64,000 nt of DNA from Paragonimus westermani (lineage: Eukaryota; Platyhelminthes; Trematoda; Plagiorchiida; Troglotrematidae): the NCBI GenBank assembly GCA_008508345.1, contig QNGE01000141.1, forward strand, positions 48,605 through 112,604, in the 5' to 3' direction. Below the pieces are notes generated by a model, which was not told the DNA's origin, searched no databases, and was given only the letters and a program-made list of their open reading frames with translations. The position numbers and the translations under genes were made by a program. This document shows, piece after piece, positions 30,007-44,114 of this stretch (position 1 is its first letter; every line of letters begins with the position of its first letter).

Positions 30007-32604
30007 CACGAGGAGCTGGGAAATTTCACATTTGGACTCTGTTACCCACCCGTCCCACTGTCTCATATGGAATCCACCAAATGATTCAGGGGATCGACTG
30101 TCCCGGCAGGATTTCTCAAACAGTTCACGCTGAATTCCACCAAAGCCACTGCTGAGCATAGAAAATGTATTACTAATTACCATTTAAAATAAACTTACCA
30201 TATTTTAGCGGAATTAGCTTCTGTACCTTGAAGATGATTAATCAATTCTGAGGTCTGTGAAAGACTATCAGATACAGATTCCTTTTTGACATTATTAAAC
30301 AGGTATAGATGGGCTTAGTCTGGTCACACGGAACGCCCATCGACCTCACCGTGGCTTCTGGTGAACCAAGATGGGTTGTATAGCTTTGGCCTTAATGTTA
30401 GGAAGCTGAAATAAAATGAACGTCAGTTTCAGTCGTTTTTACAACCAGCAGTCTGTCGTTGAAAAGAAACATCAGATTATGATTTTCTCCTTGGATAAAC
30501 TTGTCATTCGTGTGATTTCTTGCAGCAACTGGGAGGCCTAGGTGAATGAGAAATTTGTCATCAACTCTATGCGGTGTAAAAGCTATATCAGTCAAACCTA
30601 GGTTGTCCGCAAAATCTTTTGAGATGCTTAGCTCGCGTTCCAATCTCGCTCTTTCTTGTTTGGATCAAGCTTTGCAATAAACAGAGGGGTATCTCGATGA
30701 CTAAACGTTCAGGACCGGCATATTTTAAGTTGGCTGCTACAACGATGTTGAATGGTGACACGTAAATCAACAGTTTGAGCGCACCAACCTTATCGGAACG
30801 CAAACTAAATATCGCATGTTTACGCACCAAACGTTTGTTTATCTGCCAGCCATGGAAATAGGGTCAGTAGCTGTTTTTGATAAGCAAGTGTGGTGAGACC
30901 CCAAAGGTATGACCAAGTTGTATGTCACTGTTCGGTGTTGTTCAGAAATGCCGAAAATGTTACTGCTGAATAAGACGTGACTTTTTTGAAAATACGATAA
31001 AGGTGAATGCCGGTTAGAATAGGCAAACAAGATAATTATTTTTGTGTTTACGAATATGGGGGATAGTTTTCTGCCTAGCCTATCTGATGAAAGAATGTCA
31101 ACATTAACAGCATGTGAGCTAATGTTCTGTAGGAGACTAAACCGTGCTAGTATATTAAAAATGGTTCTGTTCTTACTGATTTTAGAGTGATTTATGCGGC
31201 CAACGAAAATCACTTGAAGGAATGCCTGAGCTTGGTGACTTGGTTATGTTACGATTGAGTTTCTCTTGGACAGCAATCTCAAATATCAAGCTTCTTGTAA
31301 GCAACCTTCGGTAACATAACTTTTCTGTTTACGAGTATAAAAGAAGTGATAACTAAGTTCACAAAAGAAGAATAGTCCAAGAAATTATGGAAATAAGTCG
31401 ATGAAATGTCACTATAACATATTGGTATTTGTTGGTGATAACTCGTTTGCTAAATAGCTGCGCCATCTACTTGAGACCCAGGTGAGTCCATAGATTGGTG
31501 TTGATATCATAAGCCTTAGTTAAAACTATGTAAAAACTCAGTCTGGTTAGTTTGGAAATGCGTTGGTGCTTACAACTTTTAACAAAAACCGTTCCTGTAG
31601 CAGGATTTGTGTTCGAAGTTGGCCGAGAACGCGTTTCTGATAAAAAATAACAAACACAAAACCGGTTATGCTGTTTCTAAAAATTTAAACGCACCACTGC
31701 TCAGAAAAGCCATTAAGGTATTGCTGTGATAGGGGTGAGTGGCAAAATAATTGCGTAAGCCTCCTCGCTAACTAATAACTGGTAGATACTGCTTAGATTT
31801 TTCATTGATGAATTACTTACATCCTGGTTACTGGTTGGAAACCATGAGCTTTAAGAAGCCCCTGTGAATTTGCGTTGGCACCTTTTGCCAATCACAACAG
31901 CATTTGCAGTTACAATTTACCATATACTCATTTACATGAAGATATCCTTCAATAGAGCATTTCTGTATCGGTTGCTGAGTGGTGTACACTTCAAAAGCGA
32001 GCTAAGTTGGTAGGTCATAGAAGCATGAGCCGATGGATTTCGGAGCTAATAAACTGTCAAAACCTTACGGATGAAACGAAATCACCTGAGAAAATGGATG
32101 AGTTCATGTTTATAAACTTTCTCTGGAAATCTGTTGCTCACGGAAGACGAGAGAGGACAAAGTAATTATCTAGTTAACTTCAGCTGATGGTTGCACTACT
32201 GGGACTTCTCTGCAAGTGAACAACACAGAAATTATTGATTTATTGAGGGACACTGTGATCACAAATGATTACAACTGTCACATTCTCGTGGACTTCATAC
32301 TGCATTGCCGGTAGATAGTGCGACAGTGCAGAAAATGATAGTATGCATTACTGATACCTGAGGGTATACCATCAGCCGCGTGGGTTGTAAAATATGTGAA
32401 GTTACCAGCACCTTCATGCAATCGATCTATTCTAAGTATGAATGCATGGCCACGCTAACTGGAGTACAGCTTCAAAGTAAACACGCGCAGTTATACAGAA
32501 CTCCTCATATCTGCTGAGAATGGCCAATGAGATAAGATGTAACAAGTGGGCAATAGGTAATCTTCTATTATCTTTAATGAAGTGAAATCGTAAATTAGTT
32601 CAAG
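30007..32604. other. No recognised feature
   Basis: Minus-strand frames at 30398-31213 (81, 80 and 124 codons) overlap in different frames and show no known motif. Nothing else supported. Confidence 0.5.
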
Positions 32605-32825
32605 ATTTTCCGAAAGCGCTCCCTGAGGGCCTTATCACTGAGAAACAGTATTGCTTCTCAGAAATCATAAGAAAGAAGATCCGACGTTTTTATAGTGCAC
32701 AGATAATTCAACTCCGGCATACTTACGGGACCCGTTGTGGCAAAGTATGGCAGTTCTCATCATGAGCTAGCGGAATGATTAGCTGACACTCTAAGGCCTA
32801 TTCGACCTGAGTTACTTAATGGTTA
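32605..32825 (+). pseudogene. Penelope-like element fragment, N-terminal RT part
   Basis: GLITEKQY at about 32625 and then, after a frame change, GPVVAKYGSSHHELAE, a stop, LADTLRPIRPELLN at 32730-32822. This matches the order found before the Penelope RT palm (an IS---Y stretch, then RP------S--H-LA-WL---L-P). The middle part is scrambled, and nothing downstream continues it clearly. Assigned by motif order only. Confidence 0.45.
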
Positions 32826-35577
32826 TTGAAAGGTCAAATCAAACTGATTCTATGCACTGAAGACAAACGTTTACACATGCATGAGGCCTTCTATATATTC
32901 AATTACATGGAACTATTGAATGTATGAGACCCTACACTTTTGTTTAACTCCACATTCTTTCTACTCCGAGTAATCATGTGAGACCCGTCAACTCAATCTG
33001 AACGGATAATGCGAGATTTCATATTGTTTAACGGTATTTAGAAAATAAGCTGGGTAACTATTGAGGAACCTCGACCATATCCCAATAGTTCTCTGCTGTT
33101 ACCTGGTGTGGTAGCAATCCACTGAACAATACTTAGAGTTTCGACGTGTTCTAACCAGCAAAAGCAACAGCAAGGCCTTTAGCGGTGGGTAACCTACCAA
33201 TTGACCTACACAACTTCGCTGGTAGCCCTCATTTTTCACGCCAGAACTGTATCACCCAAAAACTGTGTACTCACTGCGAATTGTTTACAGCTGAACTTAC
33301 ATAAGTTGTTTTCGTTGTGTTGGGTAATCTGACGTATCGTTGACATAATAACCAAAAGAAATGTAAAAAACGGTGAAGGGGTGCTCCTGGCTCCCTATCT
33401 ACCCAAATAACATTCAACTATGAAAAGCAAGACATTTTACTCGTCTCTGATAAATTTATTGAATTTTGCTCGTACAAACCTTCTCTAATGTGTACTGTAC
33501 TTCAAACCACGATGAGTGACGGCACGTAAATTTTATGAATTTTGCTTCTGTTGTATGCGAGAGAGATGAAGTTGTAAGCGTAAAACAGGATTATGATAAA
33601 GGAAAGTTAGTTTGACTCATACAGACCACTCGATTGCCTCAACCAATCCGTGTGTTTATCCGTTTTTCCGTGGTTTCAAGTGCATTTCTAGTGGTGAAAA
33701 ATGTTAATTGAAACTATTGCTAGAAAACACATACAACAGTAGCAAACACATTAATTGGCTGTACGGCGAATGAAAGATGTTTAGCGCGCTTGATTCGCTA
33801 CGTCCTTTATCGGAACACATTTATCGACCATCGGTCTGAAGTCACCTTACGTCATCGTTTCTTGTCCTGGTGAGCATTTACAACTCACAAATTTTAGATT
33901 ATCCTGAAATTTTATCAAACAGCTACAGACAATCTGTTTTTACGAACTGGGTGAAGTTACCAAGGAAGAGACAGGTTGTCTCTGTAAACACGGCACTGAG
34001 TTTGTTTGATGGATGGCCAAGGTCTCTATAAACCTCGAAGTTTTCATTATTTTTGGGTAATAGATGGTGTGACAGACGTAAGCACCACAGACTTCATTAC
34101 CCGTCTCGTTTGAATGTTTCGTTACGTTAATTCTAGCGAAGCCATTTGAGAGTACGTCCACTGATGTGCCTCCTCACTAGCCCCTGGAGATGGCCAGAGT
34201 ATTTACATTCACAAGTACAGGGAAAACGCACACAATATTTGATTGGAATATCAAGGCGACCGGGTTCTTCTTTGCTGATGTCGGCAATTGCGTGATTTTC
34301 CCGATGAGTACGAAAGTTTCTATGGTGCATACCTCTACGTTTGCAGCCACGAGTCTTTTGCTGATTTAATCTGAAATTCCACATATTTTATGCGGTTAAC
34401 AAAGGTAGATGATTTTAAGTGGGACAATCATTATAATACACCTGTGACAAAATGACCTAACATTTTACTCGATAATTCGGAATAGATAACCGCTGTCAGT
34501 TAGTCTACCATGATGTTTCTTATTTCTGTGATTGCCATGTGCGGCACTCTTACGGGTTTCACTGGAAACTAAGGCAACTGCACGGACGAAGCTTTTTTAT
34601 GACACATGTCTAAGCTAAGAATCATTGATAATTCTGTATGAAATAACACCAAGTAATGCAAGTCTGTCGTCATTTTCAGTTTTTTTCGGGAATCTGATGT
34701 GAATGTGCAAGCAGTTCGGTTGGTTGTGCAGTTGCCTTACTTGAGCTTTTGAAGTGAGTTTGGCGGAAACGTGGTTTGTGTATCGTTGATGAAATTCTGT
34801 TTTTTGAGCTGCAGTATTAACTTGTTTCTCAAGGGAATCCACAAAGTTATCCATCAATGCAGGTCACATTGGGCTATCCACTGAAAATTCACCAACTTGT
34901 CTACATAATATTCAGTCGAACAAAAACTTTGTGTAAGACCTGCATAATTCTTTCTCAGGATGCCCTGGTTGCAGATCCGTAGAATTCACATGAACACAAA
35001 TGATGTCAATCGATTCACTAAGTGGAACAACAATGGGACGAGATTGTGTGCAAAAAGACCCCCTCCCTTGTAATTCACAACGACACCTGAGTTCATATTC
35101 ATAAATTCGAATGTCTTCTGGAATATAACTGTTAGTCGTGCCGTCACAATAGTTTTGTGTTCCGTGATTACCGTTCCGTTTGTTCTTGTGGAACAAGCTA
35201 CATAGGCCATACAACAAGGCGACAATGTGAAAACATGCGGGAGCATCATCCGATGTGACTAGCTCGAGGATCGATCGATCGAGTCTAATCACCCGATCAA
35301 CCCTGCCGATCCGTCCAAGCCTAGTTACCGAGTCGGCGCAGTAGAGTTGAAGTGGGCCAAAAGTCGTTTACTAGCCATCGCAGGAGCCGTCAGAATCCGC
35401 TTACATTCACACCCGTTATGCTGACGAAAACGTCTGATCAAAACAGTGAACCTTCCGTGGCCCTGTATCGATAGCCTGGATCGATCTGTTACATAGGAGT
35501 ACCGATTCTCCGAAAACTTTTACAACCCAGTTTACTGGCGCAACATAACTACATCTCACGAGTTTGACTACCTGAAA
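32826..35577. other. No recognised feature
   Basis: AT-rich. A 126-codon minus-strand frame at 34912-35292 has no recognisable motif. A palindromic GATCGATCGATC lies near 35270. Confidence 0.5.
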
Positions 35578-35619
35578 ATTTTCAAGTTGACCATCACTCA
35601 CATTTGATCGCAGCGTTCA
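35578..35619 (-). repeat. Hammerhead-SINE tail fragment
   Basis: TTTTCAAGTTGACCATCACT and the following CACATTTGATCGCAGCGTTC are identical to the tail of the array units near 2815-2850. No head or ribozyme follows. Confidence 0.8.
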
Positions 35620-38600
35620 CACATTAATAATCACCATCCCTCACCCCACTGACATACTATCCCAGTGAACCCATATTAATGTGCTGTATCTAGCTTGATG
35701 ATAAAGCACTGAAAACAAGCTTGTTTGCTACGCGTTTTCTCTCTCATGGCAGTAGTTTTTATCATCCATGAGGGATAAGGTGATTTTGTCAATGACAAGG
35801 AAGAAAAGATTGTCCAAGCCACTTTTCGATTAGAAGCAATCAGGTGTTATTGTTGCGTGCATTTTCACATGCATGAGACTAATATAAATGGTTGTTTGTC
35901 GCCTCTATGTTCCCAGTGAACTGAGTAAAAACGCATTGTCTTTGATGTTTATTCTTGACATGTGCGGCTGTATAATATTTTTTAGTGCACAAACCGGTCA
36001 AGGTATTGCAACCGATCAACTTGTAATGGACTCGATTTTTCCCAATGGCGACTTCTGTTTTGTTTTGCATTATATGACACAACCTGGTTCCCCTGGACGT
36101 GACCTAACCATTCACGAGAGAGCTATTAAGGGGAACCGTTTATTACCTGTCCAGTTCATGTGATGATAACCGAGTTACCTTTTGAATTACAGACCATAAA
36201 CTGGGAGACTGGGGGTCATTCTACTGGATAAAAGTTCAGTTCATTGTTCACCTCGATAAACACATTAGTCGTTTAACAGCAAATTAGTTTCCACGTCTGT
36301 TGCTTTGCAAATATGTTTATGATCAGACTAAGGCTAAATGGACTTTGCTGCTTTTATTAAGGGTAACATCTACTAACACCACTTAGGTGGTACACTTTAT
36401 CTGATGAACCGCTTTGATGGTGCTGTACTAAAAATGCCTACAAATAGGTTTAATATGGAAGTGATAAAGGACAACAGGTTCGGTGTACTTAATGCGGCGT
36501 TGATCCGTCAAGTGAATGTATTCATTTCAAAGTCTGTCTATGGTAGAAAGATCTGGACCGAGAGGTACACACTATCTCTACAGTTTTGTTCAATCAAAGT
36601 ATAAGTGGAGATTGGTAAGCGGTCTGAGAACCGTAATACAGATTTTATAACCTGGATACCCGTTTGAAAGATTGGTCAAGATGAGATTCCCCAAACATTT
36701 CTAAACGCAAACATGCAATCCAAAATGAAGCATTATATGATCTGGATTGAGAAAGAAAGATTAAGTTGTATCTCTACCACACAAGAAAAATTTACAAACA
36801 GGATCATTAATTGTTGACCGCGGCATCGTTTATCGTACCGTCTTATACAAATACGATATACAATGCACCCTTAAGATAGTTTACCTAATTTCTTGCCGTT
36901 TTTCTGTGGTGACTTGTCATTGACAGGCCCGTTGATTTAGGAGAACCAAAATGTGGCAATTGAAAAGAGTCCGTAAACGCCATTCGAAGTGGCTTTAAGA
37001 TGTCACCCCTAGTGTGATCAGTTTTGATGTAGTATATACTCAACACCGAGTAAAATCGGAACATTTGTTCCGACTTTTCTGTATGTTTCATGAATACTAT
37101 ACCACAGTTGTGAAAGTGTGACTGTTATCATCAGTAGAAGAGATTGTCATCGGGCTGTACAATCCACATGAGTTTGCACACTATCAATTTGTGGAAACCT
37201 CCAACCATCGGTAGCTAATTGTCAACAACTTACGTAGAATGCGAGCACGTATAGGCCTTTCGACATCCATGAGGGTGTGCCCGATATCAAATGTTCACTT
37301 GCTGCTCACGTTATCCTCCACTGATCTGCCATTCCTTTCTTTGGTGCTACTTAATGTCTGACATGACTGAGTGAGATTGACCGAAAAAAGTGGTGTACAA
37401 GTGACTTCTTAATAACTGTTCACTATGAGCTTAACTGTGAGCAACAATCACTCACCAGACCGTCATATGCAGATGCCATTCCTGTTAAGACTGATAGGCT
37501 CCTTTTTCTTGCTGTTCGTGCGTTTACGACCGATGAATTAATCCCACATTGTGCTTTATAATCAACACAATAATTTTACGGGACTGTTTGAAATCACTGA
37601 CAGGCGTAAGTTTAGTGTGCAAATCCCGTTGTCCGTAGGATCAAAAAACACAGTGCTCATGGGCAAAATTATTGCAGATAATGAAGCGGCATGGAAGAAC
37701 CCAGTTAACTAGCAAGATGTAACATATATGCGATTGGAATAGGTAAAAACTATTAGTTCGCTTTGCTAAGTACTGAATAGCAGTAAGTCACTAAGATATC
37801 ACACGAACTGCAAGGAACAAACCATATGGAAACTGAAAGTTCACAGGGGCGGGCGAAGCAAACTGTGCAGAAAAACATCGATGTATAACAAGGACTGTGT
37901 TCAGCAAAACACAGACATGCGCCAGTGTGTCCTGGTTGGCGCTGCTTAAAAGAAATGCTTAAAAGAAATTTACGAGATATGAGGTTCCCACCGTACTGAA
38001 ATGCCGAATGGGTTTTATGCTCATTGTGACTTTTTGTTAACAAATCGACCCTAGGATGTTTTACGTACGGCCGCATACGAAGCGGAATTGTAACATGGAA
38101 GGACTCGTTGCCTGGGTTCGTTGTTTGAACTCAACAGGTCAAATTTTGTTGTACATTAACATTTTTAGTTGTGGGGTTACATTTTAGTTACCATAATCCT
38201 TGCGCACCAAGCCCCAACTGCACACGGTAACCTGCACTGGTTGGAATATAATATCGCAGTCACGTTCTGTTTCATATTTTTTGACAGTACGGCCTGTTTG
38301 TATATTTTTGACCGTGTATTTGTAGTCCTACAGCAGAGTGTACACTCCAGATGAAATTAGACAAACGTGTATTAGTGGAAATTTGTGATCAATAAATTTT
38401 ATTTGACGGAAGTTCGGAAATATTTGGGACGCCTACTGAAGAATAAAGAAACAACAGATGCGTTTGATTCTCCTAAACACAATTTTATTGGCAATTATAT
38501 TAATTCCGTTTGTGGCAAGTTCAACACATTCTTAGAAGTGAGATATGCAGCAAAATATCTGAGTGAACTTGCAAAACCTTCATTATTTACTTGCTTTGTC

Positions 38601-41600
38601 CGTGCTTAAAGTGAGAATTGAATCGAGATGTAAGATGGAAAATAACTTAATCCCTGCGTATATGCTACGTTCACAGAAGTGATGTGTGACAACGTGATAC
38701 GTCATTGTTTCACCGCATCTAGAAAAACTTCAGAAATTTGCACACATCTTAGGGTCTCTTTGGTTCGGCAGCGCTTTTAAATTCTCTCACCTGTGTAAGG
38801 CGAGACATGACTTTGTAAGAAGGAACTAATGGAAAGTTCTCATACTCGAAAACACGACAGAAGAACGAAGTGTTTACCAGCATTTTAATGGATAGCCTGA
38901 TATTTTTCTGATTCCGCAACATCCCACTCTATTTACTGTGTTCTAAAGTACAACGGTATTTCAAGCTACAAATTGAAACGAACTGCAGAAATACTTTAAA
39001 GTTAACCAAACTGTTTATACTGAACAGATGTTTGTGTTTTTGAAAGTGGAAAACACCCCTGTTTTCCGAAAAAAACTGAAGATATTGGCCAGTTTATTGC
39101 CTTTTTAATTGCTATCGACCATGTATGGTGTTATCAGAGATGTCTACCAGTGCTGAACGTCACTCAAGTGCTGCGGTTTCTATCAGAAACGTCAACATCG
39201 TAATGTACTCCACATATTGCCGCAAATTCTTTCAAAATTCTATTTTACATTAAGTGAATTAATTGGTAAATAGTTTCAGTGGATACCAGGCTCCCTCCCT
39301 ATCTTCTTGGTTGGTACGACTTCTTTGGTGCTACACGGACCTCAGCTTTCCTGAATAAGTTACGGAAAAACTGGTGCATCTGAGCCCGTTATAGGTGTCT
39401 AACCAAAGCGAAGACATTGTGACATTGCTCTGTATATGTCTTTGCTAATCGGTTAAAACTTCATCAACTTCTTAAACTGTATCTCACAGAAAAAGCTATT
39501 TGCAGTTACTGGAGAGCTTTTCCAACGAACCAGCAGTCTGAGACAATACATGTTGTCCAAAAAACGTGAGAGTATTAGTTTTACAGCTAGGTTTCTGACA
39601 CCGTAGTCCAGTTGGCTCTGTGGGGTTAGTGGTATTCCCCATCAGCCCATCACAGAGAAGAAAAGCGTAAGAATGACATCTACGCAAAGTGCACGAGAGT
39701 TCAGAATGTGAAGGTCGAGTATTTCAAAACACGTCTCACATAGGGTCAGTTCAATCTCTGTCATGGCTAATGACCTAGTCGTCTTGTTTACATGTTCACA
39801 TGCAACTCGCATCTACTCTACGAAATTGCGTAACGCTGATAAGACACACTAGAAGCAGGTGTTTGCATGTTTGACTTCTAATGAGTCCGTTAAACTGTCC
39901 GTAACGAAGAACAGGGCTGTCTGGCAGGAAGCGAAATTCGGATACGTTACGAGCCTGATTTCCGAAAGGTTCCTCGCGATTGCTCGCCTGAAAGAAAATT
40001 CGAACATCTTTGGTAATTGTGGGGCTCACTGCATTCGAAACAGTATTTAAAAGCTTTTAGATGAAACGAAACTGATAGTCGTTGAGCACTACATGTTCCG
40101 AAAAATGCGTTTTTAACCATTTAATTTGCGAATCACTAGTTTTTGTGATGAGTGGCTTGGATTTATATGTACAATGTTGTATTACGGAGTCAGGTTTAAA
40201 ATGGCGATTGTGAATATCACTGTTTACTTTGCATAAAGCTCAACGTGTACGGTCCCCTCTGAAAAACAGACAGCATTTTATGAGTTGTGATAACAGAGGC
40301 GGATGTGAGGATGATATACTTTACAATATTTTAAGAATGTAAATTTATCACTTTGAGTTGGAAAGATAATGTATCAGGAGAACGTATGTGATGGCGCGGA
40401 TGTGAACGCATAGATAGCCAATCGGGAAGCCGCTGGTTGTCAGATTAGTCATGAATAATGCCTTCTCTTCACTGTCGCAGTTGCAAAAACGTATGATCAG
40501 CTTAACCTATAAAGCAAGACGTTACGAGTATCGCTCGTTCCACGTTCCAGCAGTAATCGCCATGAACGTGCTGTTCTCATAGATGACGGAAAATTAAAAA
40601 AAATTATGGCGAGTCCTTCGTGCGCCTGTACCATCTAAGTAACCATGCAGTTAGGGTTAGGTTCGTGTTAATTAATAAAATATACTGCAGAAAGTCTTAA
40701 AGTCTTACAAACTGAAGGCAGAATTACCAAATTCATTTGATTAAGCTGACCGAAGTTGTGAATGTCTCGAGAATGATGTATAAAGAAAAAATATAGACAA
40801 ATAAAAAGCCACTTATGTAGTATTACCCCTCCCCCCTTCGAAAGGTTGGTCAGTACTCGTCTGCTCTGACTTCGTAGAGTGGGAAGTACTGAGAGAAAAG
40901 TAGAACATTGAAAATTTGACGGCTGGCAGTTACACCGGTCATTAGCATTAAATTACGCTTCATCCCAAGCCGTTTTTTTAGAACTCGGTTAACTTAATTC
41001 AGTTTGAGCAGAGAATTTTCCTTAACAGTTAGACTATTCCAATTAGAATGTCTGCTCTTCAAGATTTAGGCCTCTACACGATGTCATTCCGGATTGTATC
41101 GCTTAAATTATATAGAGGTTCTGGCAGTCGTTAATGATTTATCCGGAGCAAAATTTATACTGTACGTAACTAAAAAAGAAAACGGCCTGAAAAGAAAATG
41201 GGTAATTGGTTAACGAGTATACTAGCTATGATCTATTTTGAGTTGGCAAATTTCTCTCTCTAACTTCTAGTGTTAAAGTACTATCCTGGCAACTATCCCA
41301 CACAATCGGTGTAGGATGCGTGATGCAACTTCGTTTGACTTGTTTCCATTAAACTGGTCCAGTTTTATATACGCAATTCGTTGCTTGATGAAAAATCCCG
41401 GTGGATTAATTGTACTGAGTTAGCTCTCAGTCAGCCTGAGCGGACCAGATGAAGAGAAGAACACGGCTGTGGCTTTTAACTCACCAATGGTACCTTTGCT
41501 GAGCATCTACGATTCATTAACTGATCAGCTGTCACAATAGCCCTCAGTCTCCTGAAGACCTGGCCAAACTGAACGCCGTTTCACGAACACTGTACGCAAC

Positions 41601-44047
41601 TCAATCCATTCGGTGTGGATTTGCCTTGGAAAGCCAAGCCTTCTGGCTTTTGTACGTATATATTGCGTCGAGGCACCAACGTGGTCCATCTTCGGTGAAG
41701 CAACACGTTGATAGGCTCCGCCGTGTAACATGTCGGGTCAAAAGGGGATATCGTGTAGTAGCAAGTTTCAACATTGTCTAGGATAGATGATTACTGCACG
41801 CATACAGTAAGCTGGAACTGTTACACTGAAGATTTACGCATGTCTTTCTGCTGGGACTGGACGTAAATCAAAGAAATTTACTACTGTACTGAAGTCATTG
41901 TCTGACTGATTTTGACCGCTGAGTTGATTTTGTGTATGAGGAAACCGTTGCGAACGCTGATGTAATGATGGACACCTATAGTAAGTTTGAAAATTTCGTT
42001 GCTGCTGTTCACGAACCTTTAAATGCAAATCACCAACATTTACGCTGTCCCATTTTAACCGTTCTAACTAGTTCAGCAAAATGGATGTCAGGGCTTCTGA
42101 ATGTTGCTGGGACTGGTTTCATTTGTCTTCGTGAGGACATTGTAATTCAGTGTTTGATGAAATGAAAACGCAGTGTTCAAAATGTGACATGTTTACAGTG
42201 TGTCAACACAACCTAGTGATCCACGATTAAGCATGTTTAGAGAATCCCTCCCCTCTAGATGTGGGGTAGAGCATTTGACATATGAGGACATTCTATTCGA
42301 ATTCGAAATCTATCATCAAGTACCGGATGAGCTCATTATCAGCAGTCAACAGTTCTTTTTTGTTTGTAGGCAAATATCATCCGGGAAAAATATGTCGTCG
42401 CAGCCATCCTACAATGCAATAAGGAGGGTGGTCACAAAAAGTGATCCCAATTAAGTTTATCCAGTTGCACGTGCCATTGCACACCGTGTAACTTCGTGCA
42501 CAGCATAAACACACATGAACGGGGCAAGGTGAGTTTTAAATGGGATAATACATTAACACGAATAAATGTTACGGTAATGCCCTGTTGTTCATACTTTGGC
42601 ATAAAAGTGATCAACGAAATAAACGACAAAACATTCGTCATGAAATGTGACAATTTGAAATCGATCACTATGAGTACTGTATGGAAAAATTGTAAATGCA
42701 GGGAAAGGTTCGAAGGTGGATGGGTGGAATAACTATCGACCTGCTATGATGTAAGAAGGATGCAACGGAACTGGCGCATGTGGTTTATGAGAATATCTCA
42801 TAGCAACATCAAGGGTGCGGACAATCAGTGCATTGACAAAGTTGGCAGACGGTTTTAGCACCGGGTATAGTGAGCTAAATAAGTGCAATTTCGTTTACAA
42901 TCGTGCAGATTCAAAATCACCGGGAGGTATGTTGTTTTTTATTTTAATCGGCTACTTTCAACGGTTTATATTGGCGTTGGTTTGTTTCTTGTGACGTTTT
43001 AAAAGTTGAGTTTGGTTGACAGTATGTTTGATGCAGTAAAACACCAACGGTACCCTTAGAACAGAGCTTTGTTCGGAGACCCTAAACACAGTATGTCAAG
43101 ACAAAAACAGTGGGGGATTCCTACCCGTTAACTGTAACACATTTATTGCTTTATGCGAAGAGGTACCCGACAAATTTGGTGTACGATTGATGAAATGATT
43201 TTTCTTAGATTATGCTGCAACGTCACAGGGTCCATTTAGCAATTAGTGAAACAAAGGAGAAAAGCAGCAAACGATTATATTTGACTGGTCGATTTTATAA
43301 ACGATTCTAGAGTCATCAAGCAAATACTACACTCATTTTTCTGAAGGGTGTAATTGCTATTTGCATCCGATGTTTTTGGTGCGGTGAAATGTTTAGTCAA
43401 TTCAGCAGAGACCAAAGATTTTACACTTAGATTTAGTGAAATTGAAATACGGTAAAACAAAGTCTCTTTTGTGGTCAAATAAGTGACCCTGTGGTTGAGA
43501 TTCATAAAAACGACGACGGGGTCGTTTACGCACAACATTATTAGAAGCATACTTCTCTGATGCGGATTGGAATAACAAGCTCAACGTTCACAGCCGAACG
43601 ATGGACCGGCCAGTCATTTCCAGAGTGCGATCCTATCGGCCAAGTCTAGTGATCCAGGTTCACTGCATAAAATATGCTGGTGTTTGCGGTGTGAGATTTC
43701 AGGATAAGTGCCGTTTCTTTCGTTTATATGTATCTGGTAACCGGGATGACTCAGCCATAGGTCCATAGATTGCTACAAGACAAATAAATACCCCGTACTT
43801 GTTCTTTCCTGTCACCGTGCTGGTCGAAGAAATCCTGTGTCGGACGGTATTGAGGGGAAACGAATCGAAGTAAATAGGAGGAATCTCTGATGAAGCTGTT
43901 GGCTTGCAGGCGTATCAGTGGCGAACAACGAAACGCACTGAATTAACATCCGGTAAGATGGGTGCAACTAATGACCTGTGAGACTGGGTTAGAATGGCTT
44001 CTAGGAAATTTGTAATGCAGGTTGCTTATCACATATTTATTGAAACA
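35620..44047. other. No recognised gene
   Basis: About 8.4 kb of AT-rich DNA. Frames stay below about 107 codons (37753-38076 minus is the longest) and none shows a known motif, splice-bounded exon or repeat that I could support. Probably intergenic or intronic. Confidence 0.5.
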
Positions 44048-44114
44048 GGCTGGCTAGAAAGTCTATCTGAATGCAAAGGCTGTGATCAACTGTGAGTGAT
44101 ATTCAACTTGAAAA
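44048..44114 (+). repeat. Hammerhead-SINE tail fragment
   Basis: GGCTGGCTAGAAAGTCTATC, TGAATGCAAAGGCTGTGATC and TGTGAGTGATATTCAACTTG match the SINE tail, in plus orientation, with a few changes. Confidence 0.8.

Noticed and set aside
30398..31213. Cluster of minus-strand frames as a host gene
   Set aside because: The frames overlap out of phase, have no splice-like borders and no recognisable motif.
39878..39910. Hammerhead-like CTAATGAGTCCG with CGAAG
   Set aside because: Essential G5 is A and GAAA reads GAAG; no stem I or III.
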